Part shown: positions 1 through 10,495 of the stretch, in pieces
Position numbering within the stretch: the stretch's first letter is position 1
Layout: every line of letters starts with the position of its first letter
From: Rhodeus uyekii
Lineage: Eukaryota > Chordata > Actinopteri > Cypriniformes > Acheilognathidae
Assembly: GCA_037043235.1 (NCBI GenBank)
Contig: JAWRVZ010000101.1
Span: forward strand, 124,001 to 188,000
Direction of reading: 5' to 3'
Length of the DNA: 64,000 nt
The notes under the pieces: model-generated
Database searches by the model: none
What the model was told of the DNA's origin: nothing
Seen by the model: only the letters and a program-made list of their open reading frames with translations
Made by a program: the position numbers and the translations under genes

Positions 1-556
1 ACTCCTTGCGCTTTTGGTGATACTGCGCTGAAACTGTAGGTCCGACGAACATGAAAACAGTGCTCATTTATAGGAGAGGCTTGTGTGTTGTTTGTATAAA
101 AATATGGTTTGTCTAACTCAATTACTTTGTTCATTATTTGGCTAAAACCAAAAAGTGTTACGTTTGTCCCCGCGCTCACCTATTTTACTATGTGAACAAT
201 AGCGATCACAATTAATTAATGTTACAACAGGAGGTAAAACTGATGTAAATCACTTATAAAAGTATGCACTGTGGTGAATGATGCAGCCAAACCATGCAAC
301 GCTGAGAGAATGAGTGAGTTAAGGGGTGATAAAGGGTTTGGAACACCTGACTGTGTTATGAGAGGCTGTCATTAGGATATTTCCTGCAAAAATGCGCAGA
401 CCATGCTGAGCTTCCACACAAAACTGCGCGTGGGTGTGGGTAAATTTTTCCTCGTACACCGATACAATGCTCGTACACCGATTCGACCCCCCATGCTCAT
501 ACACCGATTTTCTCGTATACCAAGTCGCTCGTAAACCGAGGTATCACTGTACTTAA
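1..556 (+). repeat. Tigger-like non-autonomous element, right-hand fragment
   Basis: This stretch matches, base by base over long runs, the left and right parts of the element at 3402-8590 (compare 190-300 with 4130-4230, and 440-550 with 8455-8588). It ends at about 551 in an inverted form of a Tigger-type terminus (gaggtatcactgta). The left end lies outside the window. In this copy the point where the Gmr1-like LTR element sits in the second copy is uninterrupted (around 361-380), so it acts as an empty-site paralogue. No coding capacity is seen; the small ORFs here are incidental. Confidence 0.65.
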
Positions 557-922
557 ATTAATACAAAGAAAACAAAATAATGTGTATAAAGGATGTGAGA
601 TGGATTGAAACTGTAAACTTCCTGATCTTTGTCAGGATGAGAGATAAAGACACCAGCAAAACTGTTGATTTCATAACATAATCCCTGACTCCCCGTTGCG
701 TGCATTCATTAATCCTTGAGCAAACTCCCCTTATCAATTGATTTTTTTAACACAGTAAACACCCAGAAAGTGCACAAAAGTTTTGAGTGCACTTAAATTA
801 AATAATGAAATATGTATAAAGGTGTCATCCAACGAGAAAGAGTGCGATACAGAAGCAAGACTCGGAGAATAAGTTCCAAATGCAAGATTCGCTTTATTCA
901 AGGAAACACAAAAACCAAAATA
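557..922. other. AT-rich non-coding stretch with an inverted duplicate
   Basis: No gene is visible. Bases about 686-760 reappear in inverted orientation at about 2418-2500, and a short part (about 650-670) also appears in direct orientation near 2353. This suggests the two pieces are arms of one older DNA element now separated by the Tigger-like insertion at 923-2048. Confidence 0.4.
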
Positions 923-2048
923 CAGTAATACCTCTAGAAATGAGCATAATCCGTTCCAGGGCGGAGCTCGTAACTCGAATTGCTGATATCTAGAATCATG
1001 TTTTCCCATAAGAAATAATAGAAAAATTAATCCGTTCCAGATCCGTAACAATGGAAAAAAATGTTTTGTTTTTTATTGGTATAGACAAACACACACACAC
1101 ACACACACACACAATTATAGTGTACGTATACATGTGTGATACATGTGTGATATCAAATAAAATGTGGTTTTAATTATACGTTTTCTTGAATAGCAGGAAC
1201 TAAGCATAGCTGAACTTAGTTTTCATTTGTTATTTTACTTTTCTATTTTATATCATTGTTTTGATTTTTTTTCGATTTGTATTCTTTATTTTTGACCACT
1301 TTTCATGCTTTTTTCGTTTAGTAAAAACTGTAATTTTCTTGAATAGCAGGAACTAAGCATAACTGAACTTAGCTTTCGTTTTTTTTTTACTTTTCTATTT
1401 TATATTGTTGTTTTGATTTTTTTCGATTTGTATTTGTTACTTTTGATCACCTTTTCTTACCTTTTTCGCCTTATTACCCTAACTTTCACTTTCACTTGGC
1501 GCAGACCTTTTGACAAAATATCTATGGAGGGACATCTGCTTCTCCTTTATCCACAACAACAGAAGCCTCTCCATCTCATCATTTATATTCGAACACAACT
1601 TCAATATAATCCTCACGCCCTTGGAAGGATTTACATTCTTGATAACATCGTTCTTCTTTAGGATGGTACAGATCGTGGATGTACTGCGATCATAAGTGCG
1701 TGCTAGATCTCTCATGCGGCACCGCGCTCATATTTATCCACAATTTCATGCTTCATTTCCATTTTCTTCATGCATTTCTTCTTCTCACTACCATCACTCA
1801 CTTACTACTCACTTTCTTAGAATTCGTCGCTATTATGAAGAATAATGCACAAAATAGAGAGAAAAATATCTACCGTATTCGCGGGTGATGCGTACAAGTC
1901 AGTGAACACATGAAGTGAACGAGCGTCGGCCTCAGTACTCGTATCTCTAATATTTACTCTTATATAGAAGCAAAAATCTGCCCGAAGGCTTTCTCATATC
2001 TTGGAATACTCATATGTTGAAACGCTCATATCTCGAGTTGTTACTGTA
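923..2048 (-). mobile_element. Degraded Tigger/pogo-like DNA transposon
   Basis: The left end begins cagtaatacctc at 924 and the right end reads as its inverse (ctcgagttgttactgta, to about 2048), with TA at both borders as expected for Tc1/mariner-pogo insertion. The minus strand codes for part of a Tigger DNA-binding domain between about 1770 and 1479. One frame gives KHEIVDKYERGA, and the next frame, one shift later, gives MRDLARTYDRSTSTICTILK, the typical pogo/Tigger helix-turn-helix. The catalytic DDE domain is missing. A dinucleotide (ac)n run lies at 1086-1112. The element is clearly dead. Confidence 0.7.
1479..1770 (-). pseudogene. Tigger transposase N-terminal fragment
   Basis: The minus-strand translation carries the helix-turn-helix of pogo/Tigger transposases (YERGA then MRDLARTYDRSTST and LLLLWIKEKQ), interrupted by one frameshift near 1715 and followed by unrelated sequence. 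In the family this part binds the terminal repeats. Only about 95 residues of an expected 450-500 remain, so this is a relic. Confidence 0.65.
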
Positions 2049-2236
2049 CCTGAAATACAACAGAAACTGGCACTTCTTAGTCGAAAGAAGGAACATCCAC
2101 ACTCATCATGCAACATGAACCTAGAAACGTTCACAACTGGCAAAGACAAAGCAGCACGAACAGCTGAGGAGATTTAGGATCTTGATTAGATACAGACACA
2201 CACACACATAGAGACACACACTGGGTTGCTTAAAAG

Positions 2237-2320
2237 ACCTGGAAGATGCACAAAGGAACCTGGAAAATACAATTCAGGTCCTTCATATATTTTCCAGGTT
2301 CCTTTATGTATCTTCCAGGT
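2237..2320. repeat. 33-bp near-perfect hairpin
   Basis: Arms 2237-2269 and 2288-2320 are inverted copies of 33 bases with only two mismatches, separated by an 18-base loop. Both mismatches are transitions. The structure could fold as RNA from either strand. It may be a tiny palindromic MITE or a chance product of tandem inverted duplication; no poly-T or gene context shows transcription. Confidence 0.7.
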
Positions 2321-3401
2321 GTTGCACACTGCCATGTGCTTCTGTCTAATCACGACACCAGGAAAACTGTTGATTTTTTCACATGATGGGTGAGTGTTTG
2401 CAAGCTCTGGATGTTTGCTGTGTGGAAAAAATATTGATTGATAAGCCAATATGCTCAAGGAAGCTTGTATTAATGAATGCACATGAGGGGGGAGTCAGCT
2501 TGTCAGAGGAGTCAGATTTCGGTTCAACACCTGCATGTTTGATGGTGAAATTGCCAAGCTGTTCAATTCAGACACAGAAGATGATGACTTTGATTGATTA
2601 AAACAATGTGAGTGTATTGTTATATAGTAGAATAAAGTTCAGTAAAACTCACTGTTTTGCTTCCGTTACCTTTTTTGTAGACCAGCGTGCGCCTTATAAT
2701 GCACCTTGTGTGCGGATTAAGTACAAAAATAGAGCCGCGATTGAGGCTGCACCTTATAATCCGGTGCGCCTTATGGTGCGGAAAATACGGTATACAGAGC
2801 TTTGTACAATAGAGATTTTTTTTCAATGCAGCTTTACAGAGATAACAGAAAATAATGCAACAAAGTGTGTTTTGTCTGAACAGCAGCTCTAGAAGAGCAG
2901 ATCAATGATATTGATGAATATGAAGTGTTAAGAGTCTTCTGCACTTCTGTTTAATATTTCTCTCCCTTCATTAATCAATGACTTCAACTGTAGTTGCCTT
3001 TTTCCATATTTTCACACATTTAGAAGGTGGGAGTCGTTTTGAAGCACAGATTACAGGGGAATGAGCATTCATGTTTGGGGATGTTGCACCTGCTCACCTG
3101 CCCTATAGGGGACGCCCTGCCCTGCTGGGCTGCTCTCCATGATTTCAGAGCTGATCACCTCCTCTCTCTCCTCTCTCTCTCACTGAACAACACAGATGTG
3201 CGCTTCTGCTCTGAAATGCGTTTGTAATTGTTCAGTTCTCAGTAACTGTAACTCTCCACTCGCCTCTCGCTCGTCTCGAGTCTGCAGCGCACGCTATAGA
3301 GATCCTGAACTGTGACGTCACGCGGCGTTCCATTCGCTGGGAGTCATCGTCACAAATGTTTTATTTTGAAAAATAATGACAGCATTAGAAACACTGTACT
3401 A
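2321..3401. other. Non-coding stretch with repeat fragments
   Basis: No gene is supported. Bases 2418-2500 are the inverted partner of 686-760. Around 2680-2790 lies a fragment of a dispersed DNA repeat (alternating gcgccttat and its variants, ending in a tacggta-type terminus). A TGACGTCA octamer sits at 3313-3320. The remainder shows no structure I can name. Confidence 0.35.
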
Positions 3402-3924
3402 CAGTAATACCTCGGTTTATGAGTTTAATTTGTTCCAAGAGCGAGCTTGTAAACCAAAATGCCCGTACACCAAAATAATTTTCCCCTTAAGAATGCATTA
3501 AAAATCACTTTATTCGTTTCACACGACCATAAATGCCCATTTTAAATATTTTTGGGTTTTACTCTATTAATTACAGTTCAAATTATGACCATTAAGATAT
3601 CATATAAATACTAATTAATAATTGACAACTAAACTTTAAAAGTACTTGACAATTTACTGTAATGCACTTCAGCTTTGAGCAGTGGAGGAGACGAGAGGAG
3701 GGGGGAGAGGGGAAAGCAAGGATTCAAGTGCAAATAAGTGAATTTATTGTAATAATGCAGAAAACAAATTAAGTGATAATCCAGAGGTGTATCACACACG
3801 GGAGCCGTGAACGAATGCAATAGATGCGAACTAACACACGGGAGCCGCGAAATAGGCAGATATGAGAATCAGATATGAGATATGAGAATCAGGTGTGTCA
3901 GTGCTCAGGGACCACGGCCCATTT

Positions 3925-4057
<133 letters not shown>

Positions 4058-4308
4058 CTAGGAGACAATGAATTCATGAACCGTGACAGTTACTGCTTAG
4101 AGGTACTGTACGTGTATATTTCACTACGTGAACAATAGCGATCACAATTAATTAATATTAACAACACGAGGTAAAACTGCTGTAAATCACTTATAAAAGT
4201 ATCACTGTGGTGAATGATGCAACCCACAACCAAGCGACACTGAGAGAATGAATGATTTAAGGGGTGATAAAGGGGTTGGAACCGCATGACTGTGTTATGA
4301 GAGGCTGT

Positions 4309-4620
4309 TGTCATGAACCCAGTTTGGTCATGTGTTGTTTGAGTGTGTGTTTTGCAGGATTGAGTGACGTCATGATGAGCTGACGAGTCACACCTGGCGG
4401 GAGCAATGCCGGCAAATTATAAGCGGTTCCCCGTTGCTTCGTGAATGCCTCTCAACCTCGCAGCGCTTGGCTCGCCTTGCATCGTTTTCCCTTTGTTGTT
4501 TGAGTTTGTTATGTTTATTTCCTTAACTATTACTCTCTTACTTTAATAAATGTTTAAATACTTTACTAAGATTCAACGCATGTCTCCTTCTTTGTCGCGG
4601 CTTGTGAGCCGGCCGTGACA
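4309..4620 (+). repeat. 5' LTR of the Gmr1-like element
   Basis: 312 bases, TG...CA ends. It contains a full CRE octamer TGACGTCA at 4365-4372, an aataaa-type signal near 4546, and is followed by the primer binding region. It is almost identical to 8103-8414. Confidence 0.88.
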
Positions 4621-4911
4621 AATGGGGGCTCGTCCATTAGTTTTTGAAAATTGAATTTGTTTGCCGACATTTGTTAGGAGCGCTTCTGTTTTTCGTTCGG
4701 GTAATTTGTTTGAATTTTTTGCCTTTTGGTTACCCGGTAGAGAAACAGTTTTGGGCCACGCTATTTGTTTGGGATTTGTATGTCGGTTGTCAAGGAAATG
4801 CGCGTTGGATTTGTTTATTTGGACGGGAGGATTATGATTTTGCGGCTTTTAGGAGGTAAGTGAGTTTGCAAATCCTTTTGAGGGAGGAACTTGGTTAATA
4901 TTGGTGTTCCC

Positions 4912-4957
4912 TTGCTAGGTTTAGCTGCTCGTTCCCTTTTGGAACGAGTATATTCTA
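4912..4957 (+). other. Leader hairpin of the Gmr1-like element
   Basis: Inside the roughly 600-nt leader between LTR and gag, ctcgttcc and ggaacgag form a perfect 8-bp stem around a short loop. Upstream, near 4854, is a consensus-like splice donor (ag then gtaagt). Leaders of retroelements often hold packaging or splice signals; a role here is only inference. Confidence 0.35.
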
Positions 4958-5222
4958 CTGTAACGGTTGTTATTTTTGTGTGGTGACCGCGAGTAGAGCA
5001 GTTGTCTCGGGTGCATGTCCGTGGCATGAGAGAGTCGCCAGCGTGCTGGTTGCTTTTCTCGTTCCAGCGGAAGTTGGTGCTTAAAATACCCCTCACCAGT
5101 AACCACACGAAGACTAGGGTTGAGTTAGGTAGTTTTTTTTTTTTACACCGGTAGGGAAAGGGAACTTTTGTATTCTTCCTTGGATTTGCAAAACACACCT
5201 CATAGTAGAGTAACATCAAAAG

Positions 5223-7685
5223 GTGGGAAAAATGTCTACTGTTGTGGATGAGTTTATTGATTCCCCTTCTGATGTTTTGCTTGAGTCGTGTTCAAAAGAG
5301 CAGTTACTCAAAATCGCAGATTACTACGGAGTTGAGCTGGGAGATAAGAGGTTTAAAGAGAGTACACTTAGAGATCTTCTTAGAATAAAACTGATAGAAG
5401 AATCCGTATTGCCTGAAATGCCAGATACAGAGATGAGTAGTCACGCAAAACCTCAGGTTAGCGTTTTGACGTTTGAGCAACAGGAAAGGATACTGTTGTT
5501 ACAGCTTGAGCAAGAGCGTTTGAAACTAGAAGTAGAGCGGGAAAAGAATAAGAATGGCTCTGATGTTTGGCTGGGTGCCCCTCAAACGTTTGACACTGCT
5601 GGAAATCTGCGGTTAATGCCGAAGTTTAACGAGCGAGACCCAGATTCGTTTTTTACGTTGTTTGAGCGGATCGCGGAAGCAAGAGGTTGGCCTAGTAAAG
5701 AGCGTACATTGCTTTTACAGTGCGTGCTTACTGGTCGGGCTCAAGAAGTCCATTCAGCACTTCCGATATCTGATTGTTACAACTATGAACTCGTAAAAGC
5801 CGAAATTTTGAAAGCTTATGAGTTAGTGCCAGAAGCATACAGACAAAAGTTTAGAACATTGTCTAAGGGGGTGGATGAAGCCCATATTGAATTTGCTAGA
5901 GCGCTGACAACTGCTTTCAACCGCTGGTGTGTGGCATCGGACGTGAGAACTTTTGAAGAGCTGATGAACTTAATTGTGCTAGAACAGTTTAAGAACTCTG
6001 TCCCTGCTCGAATTGCCACCTATATAAATGAGCAGAAAGCTGACACAGCTGCTAAAGCTGCAGAGTTGGCTGATGATTATGTTTTGACGCACAAAAGTAG
6101 TTTTGAGGTTCGGAGAAGGGAGGAACGTTTTGAAGACGAAGAGGATTGTATGCCCAGAGATCCATCTCTGTTTTGTAACTACTGCCATGGTAGAGGGCAT
6201 TGGAAGAGTGGGTGCCCCGTGCTTAAAGCAAAGAATAAAGGGGGAAAGACTCCTCTTATTAAATCTTCTGCTGTTGTAGCGCCAGTAACAGATGGCAGCG
6301 TGTCTTGTGGAGTTCCCACTGTTTTGCATCCTGTAAAGGATGGAGTTTATGGGCCATTTATTACCAATGGAATGGTATCAATTGATGGTAATGTGACAAA
6401 CGTTCCAGTGACGATATTAAGAGATACAGGATCGTCTGAGTCCTTTATTTTGAAGGAGGTGTTGCCTTTTTCCTCGTTGAGTGACACTGGTACTAGTGTT
6501 CTTATTAGAGGAATCGGCTTAAATGTGTTCTCTGTTCCGTTACACAAAATAATGTTATCATCTGAACTTGTGAACGGAGAAGTGGTTGTTGGAGTGCGTT
6601 CCTCATTGCCTGTAGAGGGTGTAGATTTGATTTTGGGAAATAACTTGGCAGGTGGTAAGGTTTGGCCTGACATCCTTTCACCTCCTGTAGTTTCATCTAC
6701 TCCCCTCCCAGGTCCTGATGAGAGTAACCAGAATTTTCCTGAAGTATTTACAGCATGTGCAGTAACTCGGTCTATGACCTCAGTTCAACCAAAGGGATTT
6801 TCTGATAGTACTGTAGTTCAACCAACATTTTCTTTGCCGGATGACTTTTCTGTGTCGTTTTCTGAGTTAATTCAAGAGCAACGACTTGATCCTTCTCTCC
6901 ATAACCTGTTTGAGAATGTTATGTCCTTGGATGAAATCAGACATGTGGCTCACGGTTATGCTTTGCAGGATGGAGTTCTAGTGAGGAAGTGGATTCCACA
7001 TGGTAGTGATTTTGCGGGGGATCCTATCATGCAGGTAGTAGTTCCAGAGAAATATCGCTCACTTGTATTACGGCTTTCTCATGATGAGCTTGCAGGTCAC
7101 TTAGGAGTAAAAAAGACCTATGATAGAATCCTTCGTCATTTCTTTTGGCCAAAATTGAAGAAGGATGTGTCAAAGTACATCAAGACATGTCATATTTGTC
7201 AATCAACTGGCAAACCTAAGCAGAAGATCAAACCTGCTCCATTGTTTTCCATTCCTGCTTTTAGTGCCCCGTTTGAACATCTGATTATTGATTGTGTAAG
7301 ACCATTGCCCAGATCAAAGTCGGGTAGTATCTGTTGGTTCACAGTTATGCGTCTATCGTCTTGGTACCCTATGGCCTATCCTCTTTGTTCAGTCACAGCA
7401 AAATCAGTGGTGAAGCCTTTAACTCAGTTTGTCTCTACTTTTGGTATTCCAAAAATTCTGCAGACTGTCCAGGGTTTTAGTTCTACCTCTCATTTATTCT
7501 CTAAAGTTCTTAAATTGTTACAACCGAGGTGCACGAGGTACAACCTGTTATTTATGGCTGACAGTGTTTCACCTGTGGAAGAGGAAATTGATGAGGGAGT
7601 TTCTTTTCCTAAGATACTGTGCTTTTGGAAGTCTAAAATTCAGAGAATTTGGTCGATTTACTATTTGGTAGACGTGTTGATTTGA
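5223..7685 (+). CDS. Gag-protease-integrase polyprotein, Gmr1-like, C-terminally broken
   Basis: An 820-codon open frame. Residues about 130-215 resemble a SCAN/capsid domain (ILKAYELVPEAYRQKFR). Residues about 318-331 form a CCHC zinc knuckle (CNYCHGRGHWKSGC) for RNA packaging. DTGSS at about residue 401 is the retropepsin active site. From about 620 comes the integrase HHCC zinc module (HDELAGHLG...CHIC), followed by the first part of the catalytic core. The expected core motif around the second catalytic Asp reads degenerate (QTVQGFSST), and after about residue 755 the sequence departs from the family. Integrase follows protease directly with no reverse transcriptase between. The ATG at 5223 is the first after the leader; an ATG three codons later is possible. 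Confidence 0.85.
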   Translation: MGKMSTVVDEFIDSPSDVLLESCSKEQLLKIADYYGVELGDKRFKESTLRDLLRIKLIEESVLPEMPDTEMSSHAKPQVSVLTFEQQERILLLQLEQERLKLEVEREKNKNGSDVWLGAPQTFDTAGNLRLMPKFNERDPDSFFTLFERIAEARGWPSKERTLLLQCVLTGRAQEVHSALPISDCYNYELVKAEILKAYELVPEAYRQKFRTLSKGVDEAHIEFARALTTAFNRWCVASDVRTFEELMNLIVLEQFKNSVPARIATYINEQKADTAAKAAELADDYVLTHKSSFEVRRREERFEDEEDCMPRDPSLFCNYCHGRGHWKSGCPVLKAKNKGGKTPLIKSSAVVAPVTDGSVSCGVPTVLHPVKDGVYGPFITNGMVSIDGNVTNVPVTILRDTGSSESFILKEVLPFSSLSDTGTSVLIRGIGLNVFSVPLHKIMLSSELVNGEVVVGVRSSLPVEGVDLILGNNLAGGKVWPDILSPPVVSSTPLPGPDESNQNFPEVFTACAVTRSMTSVQPKGFSDSTVVQPTFSLPDDFSVSFSELIQEQRLDPSLHNLFENVMSLDEIRHVAHGYALQDGVLVRKWIPHGSDFAGDPIMQVVVPEKYRSLVLRLSHDELAGHLGVKKTYDRILRHFFWPKLKKDVSKYIKTCHICQSTGKPKQKIKPAPLFSIPAFSAPFEHLIIDCVRPLPRSKSGSICWFTVMRLSSWYPMAYPLCSVTAKSVVKPLTQFVSTFGIPKILQTVQGFSSTSHLFSKVLKLLQPRCTRYNLLFMADSVSPVEEEIDEGVSFPKILCFWKSKIQRIWSIYYLVDVLI

Positions 7686-8102
7686 CTGCTCACATTAACA
7701 ACCATGTATCTTTGTTTGGTGATTTTTTTTTTTTTTTCACTTACACTTTGGCTGGAGCATGATATTGAAATTTTTCTAAAATTTTCCTCTTATTAGCTTA
7801 ACTATTTCGTTGTTGAGGCATTAGTTTGTACTCGTTGGTGCCTCTTCCCATAGTTATATGCACTAGACATCCGACATTAAAGGTACTGACAATATGGTGG
7901 CTGACGCATTGTTTAGAAACCCTTATACTGGCCATGTTTTGCTCCCTTGTTTTCTTAAATTGCTTCTACAGGGCCCGTAGTTGTTGAAGACTTTGGGAAG
8001 TAGTACAAGGTGGTGGGTATTTTTCCAGCTTGGAGGTTGTTGGGTGACATATTTAGTTGGGTTTAATAAATGCTCACCCTTTTTTTTTTTTATGGGGGAG
8101 GG
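7686..8102 (+). pseudogene. RNase H C-terminal remnant and 3' untranslated end
   Basis: After the broken integrase, a short stretch at about 7875-7928 reads IKGTDNMVADALFRNPY, the characteristic end of a Ty3-type RNase H domain. Between it and the integrase most of the RT-RNase H region has been deleted. The purine tract at 8092-8102 abuts the 3' LTR. Confidence 0.7.
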
Positions 8103-8414
8103 TGTCATGAACCCAGTTTGGTCATGTGTTGTTTGAGTGTGTGTTTTGCAGGTTTGAGTGACGTCATGATGAGCTGACGAGTCACACCTGGCGGGAGCTG
8201 TGCCGGCAAATTATAAGCGGTTCCCCGTTGCTTCGTGAATGCCTCTCAACCTCGCAGCGCTTGGCTCGCCTTGCATCGTTTTCCCTTTGTTGTTTGAGTT
8301 TGTTATGTTTATTTCCTTAACTATTACTCTCTTACTTTAATAAATGTTTAAATACTTTACTAAGATCCGACGCGTGTCTCCTTCTTTGTCGCGGCTTGTG
8401 AGCCGGCCGTGACA
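8103..8414 (+). repeat. 3' LTR of the Gmr1-like element
   Basis: 312 bases, near-identical to 4309-4620 with a few substitutions. CRE octamer at 8159-8166. It ends CCGTGACA, followed by the target duplication ctgt. Confidence 0.88.
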
Positions 8415-8647
8415 CTGTCAATAGGACATTTCCAGTAAAAATGCTTGCGACGATGCTGAGCGTTAGGATTTTTTCCAGAAATTTTTTCTCGCACACCGAT
8501 ACAATGCCCGTACACCGATTTGACCCTCCATGCTCGTACACCGATTTGCTCGTATACTAAATCTCTCGTAAACCGAGGTATTACTATAGATTATTTCACA
8601 TCATTTGGCAGTGTAACGTTACTGTTCCCTATCAGTCAGTCACGTTC

Positions 8648-8831
8648 GACGTTACGTCGGACTGACGTCATGGGGTCTCGCTTGGGAGCCCAATCACCTC
8701 CCAATATAACTAAACGCGCCAATGAACATTGGCTAGTGAGATTTGCATGCCGAGTCCCGCCCCACCCGGCTTCCGGGTATAAATAGGACCGGCATCGCTC
8801 ACTTCATTCATACTTTTGCTTCGGAGCCGAG
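8648..8831 (+). repeat. DIRS left inverted terminal repeat with promoter
   Basis: About 184 bases, the inverse of 14655-14836 with few differences. It holds a CRE octamer TGACGTCA at 8663-8670 and a TATA box (TATAAATA, 8778-8785) about 230 bases ahead of the gag ATG. Confidence 0.88.
8778..8785 (+). promoter_or_regulatory. TATA box of the DIRS element
   Basis: TATAAATA lies in a GC-rich context, about 115 bases downstream of the CRE octamer and upstream of gag. Because the terminal repeats are inverted, a mirror-image TATA occurs at 14699-14706 facing the other way. Confidence 0.6.
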
Positions 8832-9011
8832 CGGTTGTAAGCAGCCGTTCATTCTGATCACCTTCAAAGAGCGCGTTCTTTTCCGGCTGGAAATACGGTG
8901 CGACAGCGGTGGTGCGCGTCTTCCCAGCAACGTGTTCCCCCCTGTGTGCCTCGGTTGGAAGAGCAGTTCCTCTAAAAGAGCAAAACGCGGACGATTAGCG
9001 TCTTTTTCAAG

Positions 9012-10448
9012 ATGCCTTTTCGTCCGTGTGTTTCTGGATGCGGTCGTTTCCTGACCTCATCTGACGGCCATGAGCGCTGTTTCTCGTGTCTGGGCAGACA
9101 GCACGCTGAGAGAGTGCTTGTGGATGGTTCATGCTCTCATTGCGGGGGCATGACCATGTCGGTGTTGCGGTCGCGGCTCGCCCTCTGTGATACAGAGGTT
9201 CGAGCGCCCTCTGCTGCTACCCATATCCCCTCTGCTTCTCATGGTAGAGCTGTGGGGTTGGTTAGCACTCTGGGAGACCTGAGGGTTACAGTGGGAGCTA
9301 CCTCGTCGGGCCAGCCCCTACGAACCTCCCACTCCTCTTGCACACCGTGTGCCGTCGAGCTGCCAGATGAGCCGCCAGGTCCCCCACGTGAGGTGCCTCG
9401 GGTCTCGTTTGGCGCTCCGGATGAGGATCGGATGTCGATCGCTGCATCGGAGAGTGGGCTGTCATCCTCGGGTGAGGAAGCCGAGCAGCGCCCCTCGGGC
9501 GTCGCTGCTCGTGTGGAATCAGATCGGGAGATGATGGCCATGCTTTCCCGGGCTGCCGCGGGCATCGGGCTCGAGTGGAACCCTCCAGCGTCGCCCGAGC
9601 GCTCGCGGCTGGATGATTGGTTTCTGGGTGCGGAGCGGGGTTCACAGCCCCGCTCCGCTCCGGTGCCTTTCTTCCCGGAAGTGCATGAGGAGGTCAGTAA
9701 GTCGTGGAAGGCACCTTTTACTGCCCGAAGCCGCTCGCTGGTCTCCTCCGCTCTCACTACCCTCGATGGCGGGGCTGCCAAGGGTTACGCGGACATTCCC
9801 CAGGTGGAGCATGCAGTTGCGGTGCATTTGTGCCCGCAAAATGCTGCCACCTGGCGCAATCGTCCGCGCCTCCCGTCCAAGGCGGGTAAGACGACGGCAG
9901 CCCTGGCTGCCAAGGCTTACAGCGCCGCTGGACAGGCAGCTTCTGCCCTGCATGCCATGGCCATCCTGCAGGTCCATCAGGCAAAAGCTCTTAAAGAGCT
10001 GCACGAGGGTAGCTCTGAGCCGGGGTTGATGCAGGAACTGCGCACGGCGACTGACTTCGCCCTCCGGGCGACTAAGGTCACGGCGCGGGCCCTCGGCCAG
10101 ACGATGTCCACACTCGTGGTCCAGGAGCGCCATCTCTGGCTGGACCTGGCTGAGATGAAGGACGCCGACAAAGTTCGCTTTCTCGACGCCCCCGTCTCCC
10201 AGGCTGGCCTCTTCGGCGACACCGTCGTGGACTTCGCTCAGCAGTTCTCGACGGTGCAGAAGCAGACTGAGGCGATAAGCCACATCTTGCCCCGGCGGGA
10301 TTCTGCCAAACCGCCGCGGGCTGTCTCTCAGCCTGCTCGCCGCCAAGGGCGCCCCCCTGCGGCTGCAAAGGGTCCGGCCGGACCGGAGACCTCCCGTCCG
10401 GCCCCTCCCCCCCCGCAGGAAGGCGACGCAGCCCGTCCAGACCGCTAA
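9012..10448 (+). CDS. DIRS ORF1, Gag-like protein
   Basis: 478 codons. The N-terminus is rich in Cys/His (residues 6-45: CVSGCG, HERCFSCLG, CSHCGG) like a zinc-binding module. The middle is acidic and Ser/Pro rich. The C-terminal half has the helical DIRS Gag signature (AYSAAGQAASALHAMAILQ, then ALGQTMSTLVVQERHLWLDL) and ends in a Pro/Arg-rich basic tail that could bind RNA. The role, packaging the element's RNA, is known for the group; the exact structure is inferred. The frame is intact. The minus-strand frames across this region are shadows caused by high GC. Confidence 0.85.
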   Translation: MPFRPCVSGCGRFLTSSDGHERCFSCLGRQHAERVLVDGSCSHCGGMTMSVLRSRLALCDTEVRAPSAATHIPSASHGRAVGLVSTLGDLRVTVGATSSGQPLRTSHSSCTPCAVELPDEPPGPPREVPRVSFGAPDEDRMSIAASESGLSSSGEEAEQRPSGVAARVESDREMMAMLSRAAAGIGLEWNPPASPERSRLDDWFLGAERGSQPRSAPVPFFPEVHEEVSKSWKAPFTARSRSLVSSALTTLDGGAAKGYADIPQVEHAVAVHLCPQNAATWRNRPRLPSKAGKTTAALAAKAYSAAGQAASALHAMAILQVHQAKALKELHEGSSEPGLMQELRTATDFALRATKVTARALGQTMSTLVVQERHLWLDLAEMKDADKVRFLDAPVSQAGLFGDTVVDFAQQFSTVQKQTEAISHILPRRDSAKPPRAVSQPARRQGRPPAAAKGPAGPETSRPAPPPPQEGDAARPDR

Positions 10449-10495
10449 ACCCTCCAAGAAAAAATCGAAGCGGCCCTGAGACGGGCGACCCAGAG

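Larger units (their letters stand above)
4309..8414 (+). mobile_element. Gmr1-like Ty3/gypsy LTR retrotransposon, internally deleted
   Basis: Two 312-bp direct LTRs (4309-4620 and 8103-8414), both running TGTCATGAACCC to CCGTGACA, are flanked by a 4-bp duplication ctgt (4305-4308 and 8415-8418). Downstream of the 5' LTR is a primer-site-like string resembling the tRNA-Pro type (tgggggctcgtcc, 4623-4635). Just before the 3' LTR is a purine tract (atgggggaggg). The interior codes, in order, for a SCAN-like capsid, zinc knuckle, aspartic protease, integrase, then a short RNase H tail. Integrase ahead of RNase H is the Gmr1-type order. Reverse transcriptase is deleted. The LTRs differ at only a handful of positions, so the insertion looks fairly recent. 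Confidence 0.85.

Noticed and set aside
4815..5219. Minus-strand 134-codon frame in the LTR leader
   Set aside because: No motif, Arg/Lys-rich by composition, and it lies in the leader of the Gmr1-like element.
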